A DNA stretch of 53,331 nt from contig JALFXV010000087.1 of assembly GCA_022786545.1 (NCBI GenBank), positions 1-53,331 of the forward strand. The letters are read 5' to 3'. Shown in pieces: positions 33,552 through 42,970 of the stretch; position 1 is the first letter of the stretch; every line of letters begins with the position of its first letter. This DNA is from Selenomonadaceae bacterium (lineage in GTDB: Bacteria > Bacillota > Negativicutes > Selenomonadales > Selenomonadaceae). A model generated the notes under the pieces. That model was given only the letters and a program-made list of their open reading frames with translations, did no database searches and had not been told where the DNA came from. The position numbers were made by a program, and so were the translations under genes.

Positions 33552-36500
33552 TTACAAACTGAAATCCAGCACTTCCTGATGATACTCCCCTTCCATCAGC
33601 CTTTCCAAGCTCCCCGGCGACTTTTCCTCCAGATAGGCAGTCTTCAGTTCCATTTCCGGCCGCAGCACCTTCCCCCTGCCCTGGGAAAGGCTGGCAAACC
33701 GGCAGCTGTACACCACAGGGAAATACTTCCTGATAAAGCTGCCATCCTCATGGGCAGTCAGGGCAAGCAGCTGAAATCCCAGCTGCCGTGCTATATAAAA
33801 TACCGGGTCCAGCACATGCTCGCTGGAAGCCTTGCCAAAAGGATTATCCGCTACCACCACCCGGTTGTTGAACCTGGTCCGCATCATCGGGCAGCGTTTT
33901 TCAGAAAGATAATTCAGGCACCCCAAAAACAATGCCATATTCTTGCTCCACATCTCACCGCCTGACCAGCGATTGCTTTCCTCCCAGGTATAGGTACGCT
34001 CCGACAGCCGCCCGGCACTAATGGCCTTGTGGCAGCGAACCCGTACCGCATTATTGTTGCTGCCCAGCACGCACTGCAAAATCCTTCTGGTGCCCAGCTG
34101 GCCGGTCAGGTATTTATTGATTTTCTCCTGATCCTCCTGGCCGTTTTCCAGGAAAAATTCCTGGCTCTCCAGCTTTTCCGTCAGGCTGCTGAGATGGCCC
34201 CGGATAGCAGTACGCCCCTGATGCTCCTCCCACTCACTGATATGAATGGAAAAAATATTTCTGTAGATGTCCCCTGCCTTCACCCTGGTCTTCCCCATCA
34301 GCTCCACCAGCCCGTGGCAGATTTCCCTGATATACGAAGTCATGCGGTCCACCATGTGCTCAATATGCCTGAAATGCTCCTGCCGCTCCGATTCTGCCAG
34401 GCTGATGATTTTGCCGATAGTATCCGTCACGTCATTTTTCCAGGCCACAAAGGCAAGATACCCCTGCTTTTTGCGGATGCCCTCCACCACCCGGCGGCGC
34501 AGCCTCTCATCCCTGAGGGTACTTTCACAGAACCTGATGAAGCCATCCTTGGCCTTTTCACTGGCCTTGCGCCTGGACTCCGCCAGCTGCCACAGCGTCC
34601 ATGCCTCCTCCAGCTGCGGTTCCAGCAGCTCACGCAGGCCGCTGCTGCCATATTCCTGCCAGGCGGCATCAGCCACTGCCATGGCAACCTCCTCAGCCGC
34701 AAAGCGCAGGCTTTCATTCTTCAGCTCCATTTCCTGCCGCAGCTGGTCAAGGGCATCCTTTTCCGCTGCCCCCTGCCTGAGCTGCTGCTGATTCAGCTTG
34801 ATTTTCTGCCGCGTATCACCAAGCTGTTCTTCCAGCCTTCTGCACAGCTCAGCCAATGGCTCATGAAAATCCGGATAGGCCTGATACCTTTTATCATACT
34901 GACCCTTGGCATGCTCATAAGCCCCCTTCTGCCTGTCCGCTGCGGAACGAAGCTCATTGGCATTTTTACTAAGATCTGACAATGCCAGCCGCAGGGACTT
35001 AATCTCCCTTTGCAGCAGCTTTTCCTGTTCCTCCCCATCAAATGGATACTCAGGCCTTTCCTGCAGCACTGAATCGGTATTTTCCCTAAGCCGCAGCAAT
35101 TCCTCCTGCAAGCGTGCCACTTCTTTTTCTGCCGCCTGCAGCCTGCCTTCCAGCTCCCTGCGGCTGGTGTTATAGCCATTCAGCCGCATCTGCAAGCTGT
35201 AGATGCTTCCTGCCAGGACATCATAATCCCTGTCATCAGCCAGCATGTCAGCTGCCATCGCCTCCCTGTAATACTGCCTGTCCCGCAGCTTGGACAGCTC
35301 CATGTCGCATTTTGCCGACCGTCTGTCCAAATCTGCCAGCTGTTCCTGCAGATCATCCAGCTCCTCATCCAGCTCCTTTTTCTGCTCCCTGAGCAGTGCC
35401 AGCCAGTTATTTTTCTGCGCCTTGAGCTCTATGGCTTCCTTTTGCTGTTTTTGCAGGTCAAGATACTCCGCCAGCTTGGACAGCTGCCCCTGGACTTCCC
35501 TTTGGCGCAGCTGGGCCTGATAGATGTTGTCCTTGTATTTGCTGATATTTTCCCGGCACTGGGCCAAAAGGCTGCTGCCGTTATCCATATTCCTCCGCAG
35601 CTCAGCCTGTTGCTGCTCCAGCCTCTGGCGGCTGCCGGACAGCTCCTGAAAAAGGCTCTGCTGGTTCAGCTGCATAAAGCCGTTCAAGTCCCTCAGCACA
35701 TTCTTCAGCCCATGCAGCTGCTCATTAAGCTCCTGCTCCAGCCGGTCTGCCTCCAAAGCCTGCTGCTGCAAAGCCGCCAGCCATTCCTGATAGGACCGGC
35801 TGCTGATATGTTTCCAATACCCCGGTGCTACGCAGGCTATTCCCAAAGGCAGATTTCCCTCCAGCATGCTCCGGTATTCCTGCTCGCTGAGCACAAAAAC
35901 CACCTGCTGCAGATGGTCAGCCCAGGCACACAGCTTCTCTGCCAGCTTATCCTTCTCACCGGCAGCAGTAACCACCACAGCCGCCAAGAAAGGATATTTT
36001 TCCAGGAGAGCCTCTGCCTTTTCCCTGTCCTTCTCCACCAGTTCCCTGTAAAGCTGGCTGCCTCCGGCCAGGTAAGTAAAATCACCGGCCAGCTCCTGCA
36101 GCCTGTCCTCCAGGGCAGGATCCGCTATAAATTCCTCACGCCCCTGATACATATCCCAGAAGCGATGGGCCAGACGGCTGGCCCGCTGCTGTTCCTTCCA
36201 CTGCCTCTCCAGCATCACCAGCCTGTCGCCCAGCTGATTTCGCAAAAAATCATACCGCTGATATAGCTCCCTGGCCGAAGCTGCTATATGGACGCACTCC
36301 GGCACCAGGGCAAGCCTTTCCAGCACTGCCTGGGCCCTGGTCTCTATGATTTGCAGCTGGGCATTTACCGCTGCTGATTCCTCATCTGCCCGTGCCAGCT
36401 CCTGCCGCCATGCCTCCATCCTGGCGGCAGTTTCCTTTTCCTGCTGGGCGTACATCTGAATGCTGTCCTGATATCCGTCAATATTCCCGGCAAGCTCCCG

Positions 36501-38030
36501 GGTTTCCTGCTGCCATTTCCGCTGCAGAAAAGCAGCATCCTGATGCATGCCGTCCGGAAAGAGCTGCTGCTCAATATATTCCTGCCGCTGCAGCAGTGAC
36601 CTGATGGTGCCCTCCAAAGCACTTTTTTCCGCCAGCAAAGCCTCCAGCTCCCCGGCCTTTTGGCGGATGGTTCTCCGCAGCCTGTCACATTCAGCCTGCT
36701 TCTCCCGTGTCTCCGCCCGGCAGGCTTCCTTATTTTCCGCCAGACGCTGCTCGTGGCGGAAAAACCAGCTGTGCAGGCCGCCAAACAGCACCTGCAGCTC
36801 CTGCTCCAGCTCCCTGGTGGCAGTATCCCTGTCCAGCTCTGCCAATTCTTTTTGGCATGCTGCCAGATGCTCCCCGGCTCTTTTTTCATCCCGCAAAAGC
36901 CGTGCCAGCTGCAAATTATCCAGCCTCGTCCGGCTAATCCCCAGCTTTTCCTCAGCCTGCTGCTGGCGGCCAAATGCCCTCTGCCAGTCCGCTTCCCTGT
37001 CCTGCCAGAGACGCCTGCCTTCCTCTACGCCGCAGGCTTCCAAATCACGCTGCACCACTGCCAGCCGCTCCTGCAGCTCCTCCTGCTCCGCTTCCAGGGC
37101 GGCATTTGCCGCCAGCTGCTTCGCCAGGGTTTCCTTCAGCTGGCAGAAGCCTGCCTTCAGCCTGCCGGACACCTGCCAAAGCTGCTGCTCCGCCTCATGC
37201 TGCTGCTTCTGCACATCGTTATACACATCCAGCTCCTGCAAAATCCCCTGCATCTCCCCGATGCGCTTTTGCAGCCTGACCTGCTGCTTGAAATGCTCCC
37301 GCTGCCCCTGGAACATCTCCACAAAGCCGTTTCCACCGCCCAGCCCGGCACTCTCCCCCAGGCCTTCCTCCACAGTAGGAATGAGCAGCCGCGACAAAAG
37401 CTCCCCTGTGCTGCGGCAATTGGCAAAATAAGCCTCCACGCCGCCCTCATCAGAATTTATGCTGGCTATTTTATTCCATTCAGAGGCAATCAGCTTATAA
37501 TGCTCCTCCAGATACCTGTGATAATTATGCAGGGAGTCATGCTCCGAAAAAAACTTTGCCTGCATATTTTTCTCAGCCTGCCCCCTGCACCAGGCTGCCA
37601 TTTCCTCCTTGCTGGCAGGACGGGTTCTGCCTGCCTCCTCCAGGGTAAAGGGCACCCTGGCCAGGGAAAAGGCATCCCCCGCATATTCCATGGCAAAACG
37701 CTGGGAAGCCAGCTCGTTATTGCTGTTCATAAACAACGACACAGCCGTCAGGCCGTAACGCCTTTTGGGATGCTCCGCCAGAATCCACTCCACGGCAATA
37801 TGGGCAATGCTATTGGAAAGCTGCAGGGTTTCCTGGATTTTCCGATTGGCCACCATCTTGTGGGGCAGCACCGCCTGAATCAGCGTCTGCACAAAAACAG
37901 TTTTGCCTGCACCGTTTTCCAGCAGCAAAATGCCGTTATGGCCGTCAAAGCGAAAGGTGGAATCAATATAACGCTTATTGCCATTATCATAAACTACATT
38001 TGTAAACCTCACCTTGCTAATAGATGGCAT
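33552..38030 (-). CDS. jetC: Wadjet defence protein JetC (SMC/MukB-like ATPase)
   Basis: The 1492-residue motor of a Wadjet anti-plasmid system. The N-terminal ATPase half has a Walker A in LLENGAGKT (about residues 36-44); several hundred residues of coiled coil follow, rich in Glu, Gln, Leu and Arg, with a central hinge-like part near 640-760. The C-terminal half has the ABC signature RWSGGE (about 1354-1359) and a Walker B VVVADN (D1395, N1396). In Wadjet, JetABC forms an SMC complex that extrudes loops and JetD cuts the plasmid. The length suits the long JetC proteins of type III systems. The start is directly after the jetB stop. The Asn after the Walker B Asp is unusual for SMC ATPases. 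Confidence 0.92.
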   Translation of the reverse strand: MPSISKVRFTNVVYDNGNKRYIDSTFRFDGHNGILLLENGAGKTVFVQTLIQAVLPHKMVANRKIQETLQLSNSIAHIAVEWILAEHPKRRYGLTAVSLFMNSNNELASQRFAMEYAGDAFSLARVPFTLEEAGRTRPASKEEMAAWCRGQAEKNMQAKFFSEHDSLHNYHRYLEEHYKLIASEWNKIASINSDEGGVEAYFANCRSTGELLSRLLIPTVEEGLGESAGLGGGNGFVEMFQGQREHFKQQVRLQKRIGEMQGILQELDVYNDVQKQQHEAEQQLWQVSGRLKAGFCQLKETLAKQLAANAALEAEQEELQERLAVVQRDLEACGVEEGRRLWQDREADWQRAFGRQQQAEEKLGISRTRLDNLQLARLLRDEKRAGEHLAACQKELAELDRDTATRELEQELQVLFGGLHSWFFRHEQRLAENKEACRAETREKQAECDRLRRTIRQKAGELEALLAEKSALEGTIRSLLQRQEYIEQQLFPDGMHQDAAFLQRKWQQETRELAGNIDGYQDSIQMYAQQEKETAARMEAWRQELARADEESAAVNAQLQIIETRAQAVLERLALVPECVHIAASARELYQRYDFLRNQLGDRLVMLERQWKEQQRASRLAHRFWDMYQGREEFIADPALEDRLQELAGDFTYLAGGSQLYRELVEKDREKAEALLEKYPFLAAVVVTAAGEKDKLAEKLCAWADHLQQVVFVLSEQEYRSMLEGNLPLGIACVAPGYWKHISSRSYQEWLAALQQQALEADRLEQELNEQLHGLKNVLRDLNGFMQLNQQSLFQELSGSRQRLEQQQAELRRNMDNGSSLLAQCRENISKYKDNIYQAQLRQREVQGQLSKLAEYLDLQKQQKEAIELKAQKNNWLALLREQKKELDEELDDLQEQLADLDRRSAKCDMELSKLRDRQYYREAMAADMLADDRDYDVLAGSIYSLQMRLNGYNTSRRELEGRLQAAEKEVARLQEELLRLRENTDSVLQERPEYPFDGEEQEKLLQREIKSLRLALSDLSKNANELRSAADRQKGAYEHAKGQYDKRYQAYPDFHEPLAELCRRLEEQLGDTRQKIKLNQQQLRQGAAEKDALDQLRQEMELKNESLRFAAEEVAMAVADAAWQEYGSSGLRELLEPQLEEAWTLWQLAESRRKASEKAKDGFIRFCESTLRDERLRRRVVEGIRKKQGYLAFVAWKNDVTDTIGKIISLAESERQEHFRHIEHMVDRMTSYIREICHGLVELMGKTRVKAGDIYRNIFSIHISEWEEHQGRTAIRGHLSSLTEKLESQEFFLENGQEDQEKINKYLTGQLGTRRILQCVLGSNNNAVRVRCHKAISAGRLSERTYTWEESNRWSGGEMWSKNMALFLGCLNYLSEKRCPMMRTRFNNRVVVADNPFGKASSEHVLDPVFYIARQLGFQLLALTAHEDGSFIRKYFPVVYSCRFASLSQGRGKVLRPEMELKTAYLEEKSPGSLERLMEGEYHQEVLDFSL

Positions 38031-38846
38031 TTATGCTTCATCTCCCCTCTGACCTGTGGCTGCCTGCCCCATCTGCTCCATGGCGGCATCCTCCCCGTGA
38101 GCTTTCCCATCGGTATCAGCCGGAGCCGCCTTGTGGTCGCAGCTGTACATAAAATCCAGCAGCCCCCTGTTGTACTCACTGTCCATATAATAGCTGACAT
38201 AGATATTTTTTGCCTTTTCCGTCAGGCACATCTCCATATTGCCCACATTTTCCAAAAGCCCCTGCTGCAGCAAAAAATTCCTGGCCTGATTCAGGAAGCC
38301 CACCCGGCTCATATTCCTGGCATCCTGATTTTTCACATTCTCCTTGAGGCTGTCCATATCCAGCCACTTGTCCCTGATAGTCACCCAGTTGAACTCAAAT
38401 TCCTTTTCCATCCCCCTGAGAAAATCCTCATCATGGTTCTTCATGGCCTCCATGCGGGCATCCATGCTTTCCAGCCAGCGGCTCATAGTCACAAATTCCG
38501 CCGCCTCATTAGTCTGATAGCTGTCATAAAAACAGCCAAAAAGCACAATAATCGCCATGTACAATAAATATATATCCATATTTACCGCCCTGGCAGGCAT
38601 GTACTGCTTCTTAAAAGCATCATTAGAGATATGGAATTCCGACTCGGTTGCCAGCGGCACCAGATAAAGCTTGTCCGCATCAGGCAAAATCACGCACTGC
38701 ACGGCATTCACATAGCGGTCCAGCAAATTCCTGACATCATCATCATCAAAATAATCCCCTGCCTCCAGCCTGTCCAGCTGCCCCCTGGCTGCCAGGCGCG
38801 TATATAAATTAAAGGCCTCCATGACCTTATCTTCCGAATACTGCAT
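38031..38846 (-). CDS. jetB: Wadjet defence protein JetB (MukE-like)
   Basis: A 271-residue protein in the MukE position of the Wadjet operon, where JetB binds the JetA kleisin and JetC heads. I do not recognise catalytic motifs; it is acidic and helical (winged-helix type by family), e.g. DKVMEAFNLYTRLAARGQLDR at its start in pieces. It resembles the DUF6063-type JetB by context. The start overlaps the jetA end by 20 bp and the stop TAA abuts the jetC ATG, so expression is coupled. The last 40 residues (after about 230) are low-complexity Gly/Ala/Asp and probably disordered. Confidence 0.82.
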   Translation of the reverse strand: MQYSEDKVMEAFNLYTRLAARGQLDRLEAGDYFDDDDVRNLLDRYVNAVQCVILPDADKLYLVPLATESEFHISNDAFKKQYMPARAVNMDIYLLYMAIIVLFGCFYDSYQTNEAAEFVTMSRWLESMDARMEAMKNHDEDFLRGMEKEFEFNWVTIRDKWLDMDSLKENVKNQDARNMSRVGFLNQARNFLLQQGLLENVGNMEMCLTEKAKNIYVSYYMDSEYNRGLLDFMYSCDHKAAPADTDGKAHGEDAAMEQMGQAATGQRGDEA

Positions 38847-40353
38847 GCTTGTAATTCACCCTTATCTGCATATTGCTAATCTTGAAGGAAGGATATTCCA
38901 GCACCTCTCCTCCCGGCAATTCACTGACCTGGATGTCCTCCAGGCCAGACACCTCCGACCGCATCAGGTAATAAGGAGACTTTTCGCTCATTTCCTTGTC
39001 ATCCAGCACCAATACCCCCTTGCGATGGAGGAGAATCCAGAACATATAAAACTGCTTCTGCGTCAAAAGCCCCTTATCCTCCGCCCCGGCATAGGCACAA
39101 AAATCTCCCAGGAGAGCTTCCTGCCGCCCTTCTCCGGCTGCCAGGAAATCCACCAGCAGGCTGCAAATCCTGCCATTGAGCTTTTGGATAGCCCTTGTGA
39201 CCTCCGGCAATTCCTCATCCTCCGCCAAATCAGGGAAGCTCAGCTCCGGCCGTTCCCCTGCCTTTCTTTCCAGCCGCTGAGGCTGAAAAACAGATAAAGG
39301 CGACCAGACCTTGGCACCTGCCAGCTGAAAAAAAGGATTAATCAGCCGCCTGGCCGCCCCTACAGGCAGCGGCGAGCCAAAGAAGCGGCTGGTAATCTCC
39401 TGCTCAAAATTGAAGCTGTCCAAGCTGGTAAAAAACAGGGCATCCTGTGCTTCCTTCAAAGCCGTTGTGCCCAGCTCAATCCCCAGCAGCAGCAGCTGGC
39501 TGTGCTTGCCGTGCACCAGGTCCAGCCGTGACTCCACCTCGGAAATATTTTCATAGGCAGTCCTGTTGGCGGACAAATCGCCATTTTCCCTGATGCGCTC
39601 CTTGGTTTCCCGCACGAAGGACTTCAGCTCCTTGAACTCCGTGTCCTCCCCCTTCAGGCGGTTATTGATATCCTCCACCAGCTTGCGATAGCGTTCCAGG
39701 GTATCATCAGATACGATATTCCTGTGCATCTCTCCACGGAGCTTGACGATATTCTGCCGGATGGTCTCCACATCCAGCCGCATTTCCTCCACCTGCCGGA
39801 GAGCCAGGGCGAACTGCCCCCGCTCCAGCTGCTTGCGCAAAATCAGCTGATTGATGGAAAGCTGGTATTCACTGAAATATTCCTTGGTAATAAAAATCAG
39901 CTCCAGCCCGTGCTCATCCAGGGCATAAAACTGCTCGTTGGAGTCAATGTCAGCCGAATAAGCCTTGATATAGGAATACTGAGCCGTTTCTGACCGTCCT
40001 GTTTCCAGATTAAAAAATTCCTCCTGGCTGCGCCTGCCGGTGGCAGGACGAAAAGCCGTAATGATTTCCCTGGCCAGCTTTTCATAATCCACCGGCTCAG
40101 CCTCCCTGCCAGCCGCAAAGTGCGCCAGCTTTTCCTGCAAATGAGCTGCCAAATCCCGTACCGAGCCCTTCCGGGCTCCCCCCAGCATCAGCTCAAAAAA
40201 ATAAAGCAGGCTCACCATCCCCAGCTCCATGCCAGTAACCTCGTTGCCATCAGCCAAAGCTATTTTCCGCCTGCGCTGCAGGCTGTACAGAGGCGCCATC
40301 AGCAAAAGCCTGTGCATGCGCTCATGAAAGCCTTCCATATCCAAACATCTCAC
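38827..40353 (-). CDS. jetA: Wadjet defence protein JetA (MukF-like kleisin)
   Basis: A 508-residue protein in the kleisin position of the operon. It has a helical N-terminal region (MERMHRLLLMAPLYSLQRRRK-like, residues about 10-30), a central helical and coiled-coil part (about 195-330) and a C-terminal winged-helix-like portion near 390-470. By family it bridges the two JetC heads. It appears closest to DUF5716-type JetA of type III Wadjet, judged by eye only. GTG 40353 has AGGAAAGG just upstream; ATG 40338 is an alternative start. It is 26 bp after jetD and overlaps jetB. Confidence 0.82.
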   Translation of the reverse strand: MRCLDMEGFHERMHRLLLMAPLYSLQRRRKIALADGNEVTGMELGMVSLLYFFELMLGGARKGSVRDLAAHLQEKLAHFAAGREAEPVDYEKLAREIITAFRPATGRRSQEEFFNLETGRSETAQYSYIKAYSADIDSNEQFYALDEHGLELIFITKEYFSEYQLSINQLILRKQLERGQFALALRQVEEMRLDVETIRQNIVKLRGEMHRNIVSDDTLERYRKLVEDINNRLKGEDTEFKELKSFVRETKERIRENGDLSANRTAYENISEVESRLDLVHGKHSQLLLLGIELGTTALKEAQDALFFTSLDSFNFEQEITSRFFGSPLPVGAARRLINPFFQLAGAKVWSPLSVFQPQRLERKAGERPELSFPDLAEDEELPEVTRAIQKLNGRICSLLVDFLAAGEGRQEALLGDFCAYAGAEDKGLLTQKQFYMFWILLHRKGVLVLDDKEMSEKSPYYLMRSEVSGLEDIQVSELPGGEVLEYPSFKISNMQIRVNYKHAVFGR

Positions 40354-40379
40354 GACCTTTCCTGCCCATTTCCAGCCTG

Positions 40380-41435
40380 TCAGGCCAGAAGATCATTGTA
40401 CCGGCGAAGCACCCTGCCCAAAGCCTCTGCCGGCAGGATTTCCTGGGGATAGTACATGTGCCCCTGCAATATCTGCTGCCAGCGGCCGCCTTCCTCCCTG
40501 GAAAAGCAGCTGGCAAAGGCATCCAGCGCCGCCTGGTTCAGCTGCTGGTTTTCCTTGCCCCTGACAGGGGGCAAATCCAGCATGGCCCTGTAGAATTCCG
40601 TTGCCAGCTGCACCTGCATGCTATGCAACAGGCTGTGCCAGATGCTGATGCCCTCTGCATCAAAATCACCGAAATACAGTACCCGGTGGCATACAGGCAT
40701 CTGCCCCAGCTGAACAGCCAGCTGCGACAGATTCCCGGCGATTTTCCAGCCATACCCCAAAATCATGGAAACAAAGGGGGAATCTGCCAGATAAGGCAGC
40801 ATGCCATAATAAGCAGCCTTATTTTCCACCACTAAATGATAGCAAGTAATTATCCCATGTCCATTTTCCTGAAAAACATCCTTCAGGCACCTCTGCCACC
40901 TGACAGGATTGACAGCCAGCATCAAAGGATCCGGCTGGCTCACAATCCCCAGCTGTTCCGGCAGCAAGCCCACATGCCCCAGGAAATCACCATGCTCCAG
41001 CAGCCACTTTTCATCCTTGAATATCTCAAAGGAACGCTGCTGGATTCCGGCCGGAGCTATTTTTTGCTTATGCTTCAGGTAGGCATCCAGCAATCTGATA
41101 TAGGGCAATTCCCCTTCCCAAATTTTTAAAGGCTGCTCATAATACCAGCTAAAAGAAAGCAGGCTGGAGAACTCCCCGGCCTGCACGATTTTGTTTATGT
41201 AAGCTACGTTATCCCCCAGGAGCCTGCCCCTGGCAATGCTGAATTTATAGGGCAGGCCGCTGCCATCCCTGCCGGCGCTCTTTATGGGCAGCAAAATCCC
41301 CTTCTCCATGCATTCCCTGATGAGAACAGCAAAATCCTCATAGGAAATCCCCCTGCACTGCCGCTGCAGATAATCCAGCTCTATCCTGCTCTTTTTCCAA
41401 TGTTTCAAAACCTCACATACCATAAGCACTGCCAT
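40380..41435 (-). CDS. jetD: Wadjet defence protein JetD (TOPRIM nuclease)
   Basis: A 351-residue nuclease subunit that cleaves the plasmid caught by JetABC. A C-terminal TOPRIM domain is visible: E204 in HLVVENKAAYYG and the D-x-D motif D257/D259 in YFGDFDAEG, with E261. The N-terminal 160 residues are the DNA-binding winged-helix-type part typical of JetD. The gene is the first of the operon. ATG 41435 lacks a good ribosome binding site and abuts a heptanucleotide repeat; ATG 41423 has AGGATGG upstream and may be the real start. Only 39 bp separate it from the ybeY-era stop, with no terminator, so transcription from the housekeeping operon is likely. Confidence 0.9.
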   Translation of the reverse strand: MAVLMVCEVLKHWKKSRIELDYLQRQCRGISYEDFAVLIRECMEKGILLPIKSAGRDGSGLPYKFSIARGRLLGDNVAYINKIVQAGEFSSLLSFSWYYEQPLKIWEGELPYIRLLDAYLKHKQKIAPAGIQQRSFEIFKDEKWLLEHGDFLGHVGLLPEQLGIVSQPDPLMLAVNPVRWQRCLKDVFQENGHGIITCYHLVVENKAAYYGMLPYLADSPFVSMILGYGWKIAGNLSQLAVQLGQMPVCHRVLYFGDFDAEGISIWHSLLHSMQVQLATEFYRAMLDLPPVRGKENQQLNQAALDAFASCFSREEGGRWQQILQGHMYYPQEILPAEALGRVLRRYNDLLA

Positions 41436-41436
41436 C

Positions 41437-41468
41437 CTGTTATCTGCTATCTGTTATCTGTTATCTGC
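41437..41468. repeat. heptanucleotide tandem repeat before jetD
   Basis: Four full copies of CTGTTAT or CTGCTAT and a partial fifth, period 7, fill the gap between ybeY-era and jetD. Copy-number change would shift the distance between the jetD start and upstream sequence. Confidence 0.75.
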
Positions 41469-41474
41469 TGGCCA

Positions 41475-42956
41475 TCAATCCTGAAAGCCGAAATCCTTCA
41501 GGATATTGTCCCGGTTGCGCCAGTCCTTCTTGACCTTTACCCACAGGTCAAGGAATACCTTGCACCCTAAAAGCATCTGAATATCGGCACGGGCCTGGGC
41601 ACCTATTTCCTTCAAAAGAGCTCCCCGCTTGCCGATGACGATGCCCTTCTGGGAGTCACGCTCCACATAGATAGTGGCACGGACATACATATCCCCGTTA
41701 TCCCTTGGCTTCATCTCTTCGATATCCACCGCAATGGCGTGAGGAATTTCCTCCCTGGTCTGCAAAAGGGCCTTTTCCCTGATCAGCTCCGCCACAATCA
41801 GCCTTTCCGGCTGGTCCGTCACCATGTCCTCAGGGTAGTACTGAGGCCCCTTGGGCAGATGCTTCTTGATCTCCGCCAAAAGGCCCTCCAGGTTGTTTTC
41901 CTCCTTGGCCGAAATCGGCACTGTAGCCGCGAAATTGTACCTGCCATTGTAGCCGGTAATAATCGGCAGCAGCTGCTCCTTGTCCTCCAGCAAATCCAGC
42001 TTGTTGATGGCCAGAATAACCGGCTTGTCTGTTGCCTGCAGGCGTTCAAGGATATACTGCTCCCCGGGACCGAACTTCTCCGTGGCATCCACCACAAAGA
42101 TAATGGCATCCACTTCCTTGAGGGTTCCCTCGGCAGCCCGCACCATATACTCACCCAGCTTGTGCTTCGGCTTGTGAATGCCCGGCGTATCAAGAAATAC
42201 CATCTGGGCATCCTGCTGGGTAAGCACGCACATAATACGGGTACGGGTAGTCTGGGGCTTGTCGGACATAATGGCAATCTTCTGCCCGATGAGGCTGTTT
42301 ATCAGGGTTGACTTGCCCACGTTAGGACGGCCAATCACTGCCACAAAGCCGGATTTGTGCGTCTTGGGATCAATCTGCAGCTTCGGCTCTGACGGCAATT
42401 CTGCCAGCTTTATTTCCTTGCCCTTGCTCATGGTCACCTGGGCTTCCTGAGCCAGCGGCAGGATCATGCCCTTGCCATCCCGGGAAATCCCCAGCTTGCC
42501 CATGATATACCGCTGTTCCTCCTCCATCTCCATGCGTTCTTCTTCTTCCATGTGGTCATACCCAAGAAGATGCAGCATGCCATGCACGGTCAGAAAGGAC
42601 AGCTCCCTTTCCATGCTGTGGCCGTATTCCTGAGCCTGGGCCCAGGCACGCTCCAGGGAGATAATAATATCCCCCAGCACCTCTGTCTCCGGCCCGTCCT
42701 CGATTTCCGGCTCCTCGCTGTCCACAAAGGCAAAGGACAGCACATCCGTAGGCCTGTCCAGCCCCCGGTATTCCCGGTTGAGCCTGTGTATATGCCCGTC
42801 ATTGGTCAGGGTTACGCTGACCTCGCTGTTTTCCACATCATATAGTGGGCCGGTAATCTCCACCGCCCGCCTGACAATATTTTCCATTTCCTCCAGGCTG
42901 CCCATTTCCTCAGGCAGCTGCAAATCTTCAGGCTCACGCCCGATAATAATCTCCAT
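41475..42956 (-). CDS. ybeY-era: YbeY endoribonuclease-Era GTPase fusion
   Basis: One 493-residue frame contains two normally separate ribosome-maturation proteins. Residues 1-150 are YbeY, the 16S rRNA 3'-end endoribonuclease, with zinc motif HGMLHLLGYDH (H125, H129, H135). A linker (about 150-200) leads to Era: G1 GRPNVGKS (209-216), G2 TTRTR, G3 DTPG, G4 NKLD, and a C-terminal KH domain (GIVIGKRGALLKEIG). Era binds the 16S 3' end next to the YbeY site, so the fusion makes sense. ATG 42956 has AAAGGAG at a good distance; the upstream TTG does not. An internal ATG at 42431 (MSKGKEIKL) with AGGTGA nearby could also give free Era. Confidence 0.9.
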   Translation of the reverse strand: MEIIIGREPEDLQLPEEMGSLEEMENIVRRAVEITGPLYDVENSEVSVTLTNDGHIHRLNREYRGLDRPTDVLSFAFVDSEEPEIEDGPETEVLGDIIISLERAWAQAQEYGHSMERELSFLTVHGMLHLLGYDHMEEEERMEMEEEQRYIMGKLGISRDGKGMILPLAQEAQVTMSKGKEIKLAELPSEPKLQIDPKTHKSGFVAVIGRPNVGKSTLINSLIGQKIAIMSDKPQTTRTRIMCVLTQQDAQMVFLDTPGIHKPKHKLGEYMVRAAEGTLKEVDAIIFVVDATEKFGPGEQYILERLQATDKPVILAINKLDLLEDKEQLLPIITGYNGRYNFAATVPISAKEENNLEGLLAEIKKHLPKGPQYYPEDMVTDQPERLIVAELIREKALLQTREEIPHAIAVDIEEMKPRDNGDMYVRATIYVERDSQKGIVIGKRGALLKEIGAQARADIQMLLGCKVFLDLWVKVKKDWRNRDNILKDFGFQD

Positions 42957-42970
42957 TAAAATCTCCTTTA

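Noticed and set aside
36660-38567. 635-codon plus-strand open frame opposite jetC and jetB
   Set aside because: It spans two genes on the other strand and has a composition (Leu/Gln/Pro/His-rich) typical of antisense of coiled-coil coding sequence.
41437-41468. CRISPR-like repeat before jetD
   Set aside because: Units are 7 bp and contiguous with no spacers; it is a simple tandem repeat.
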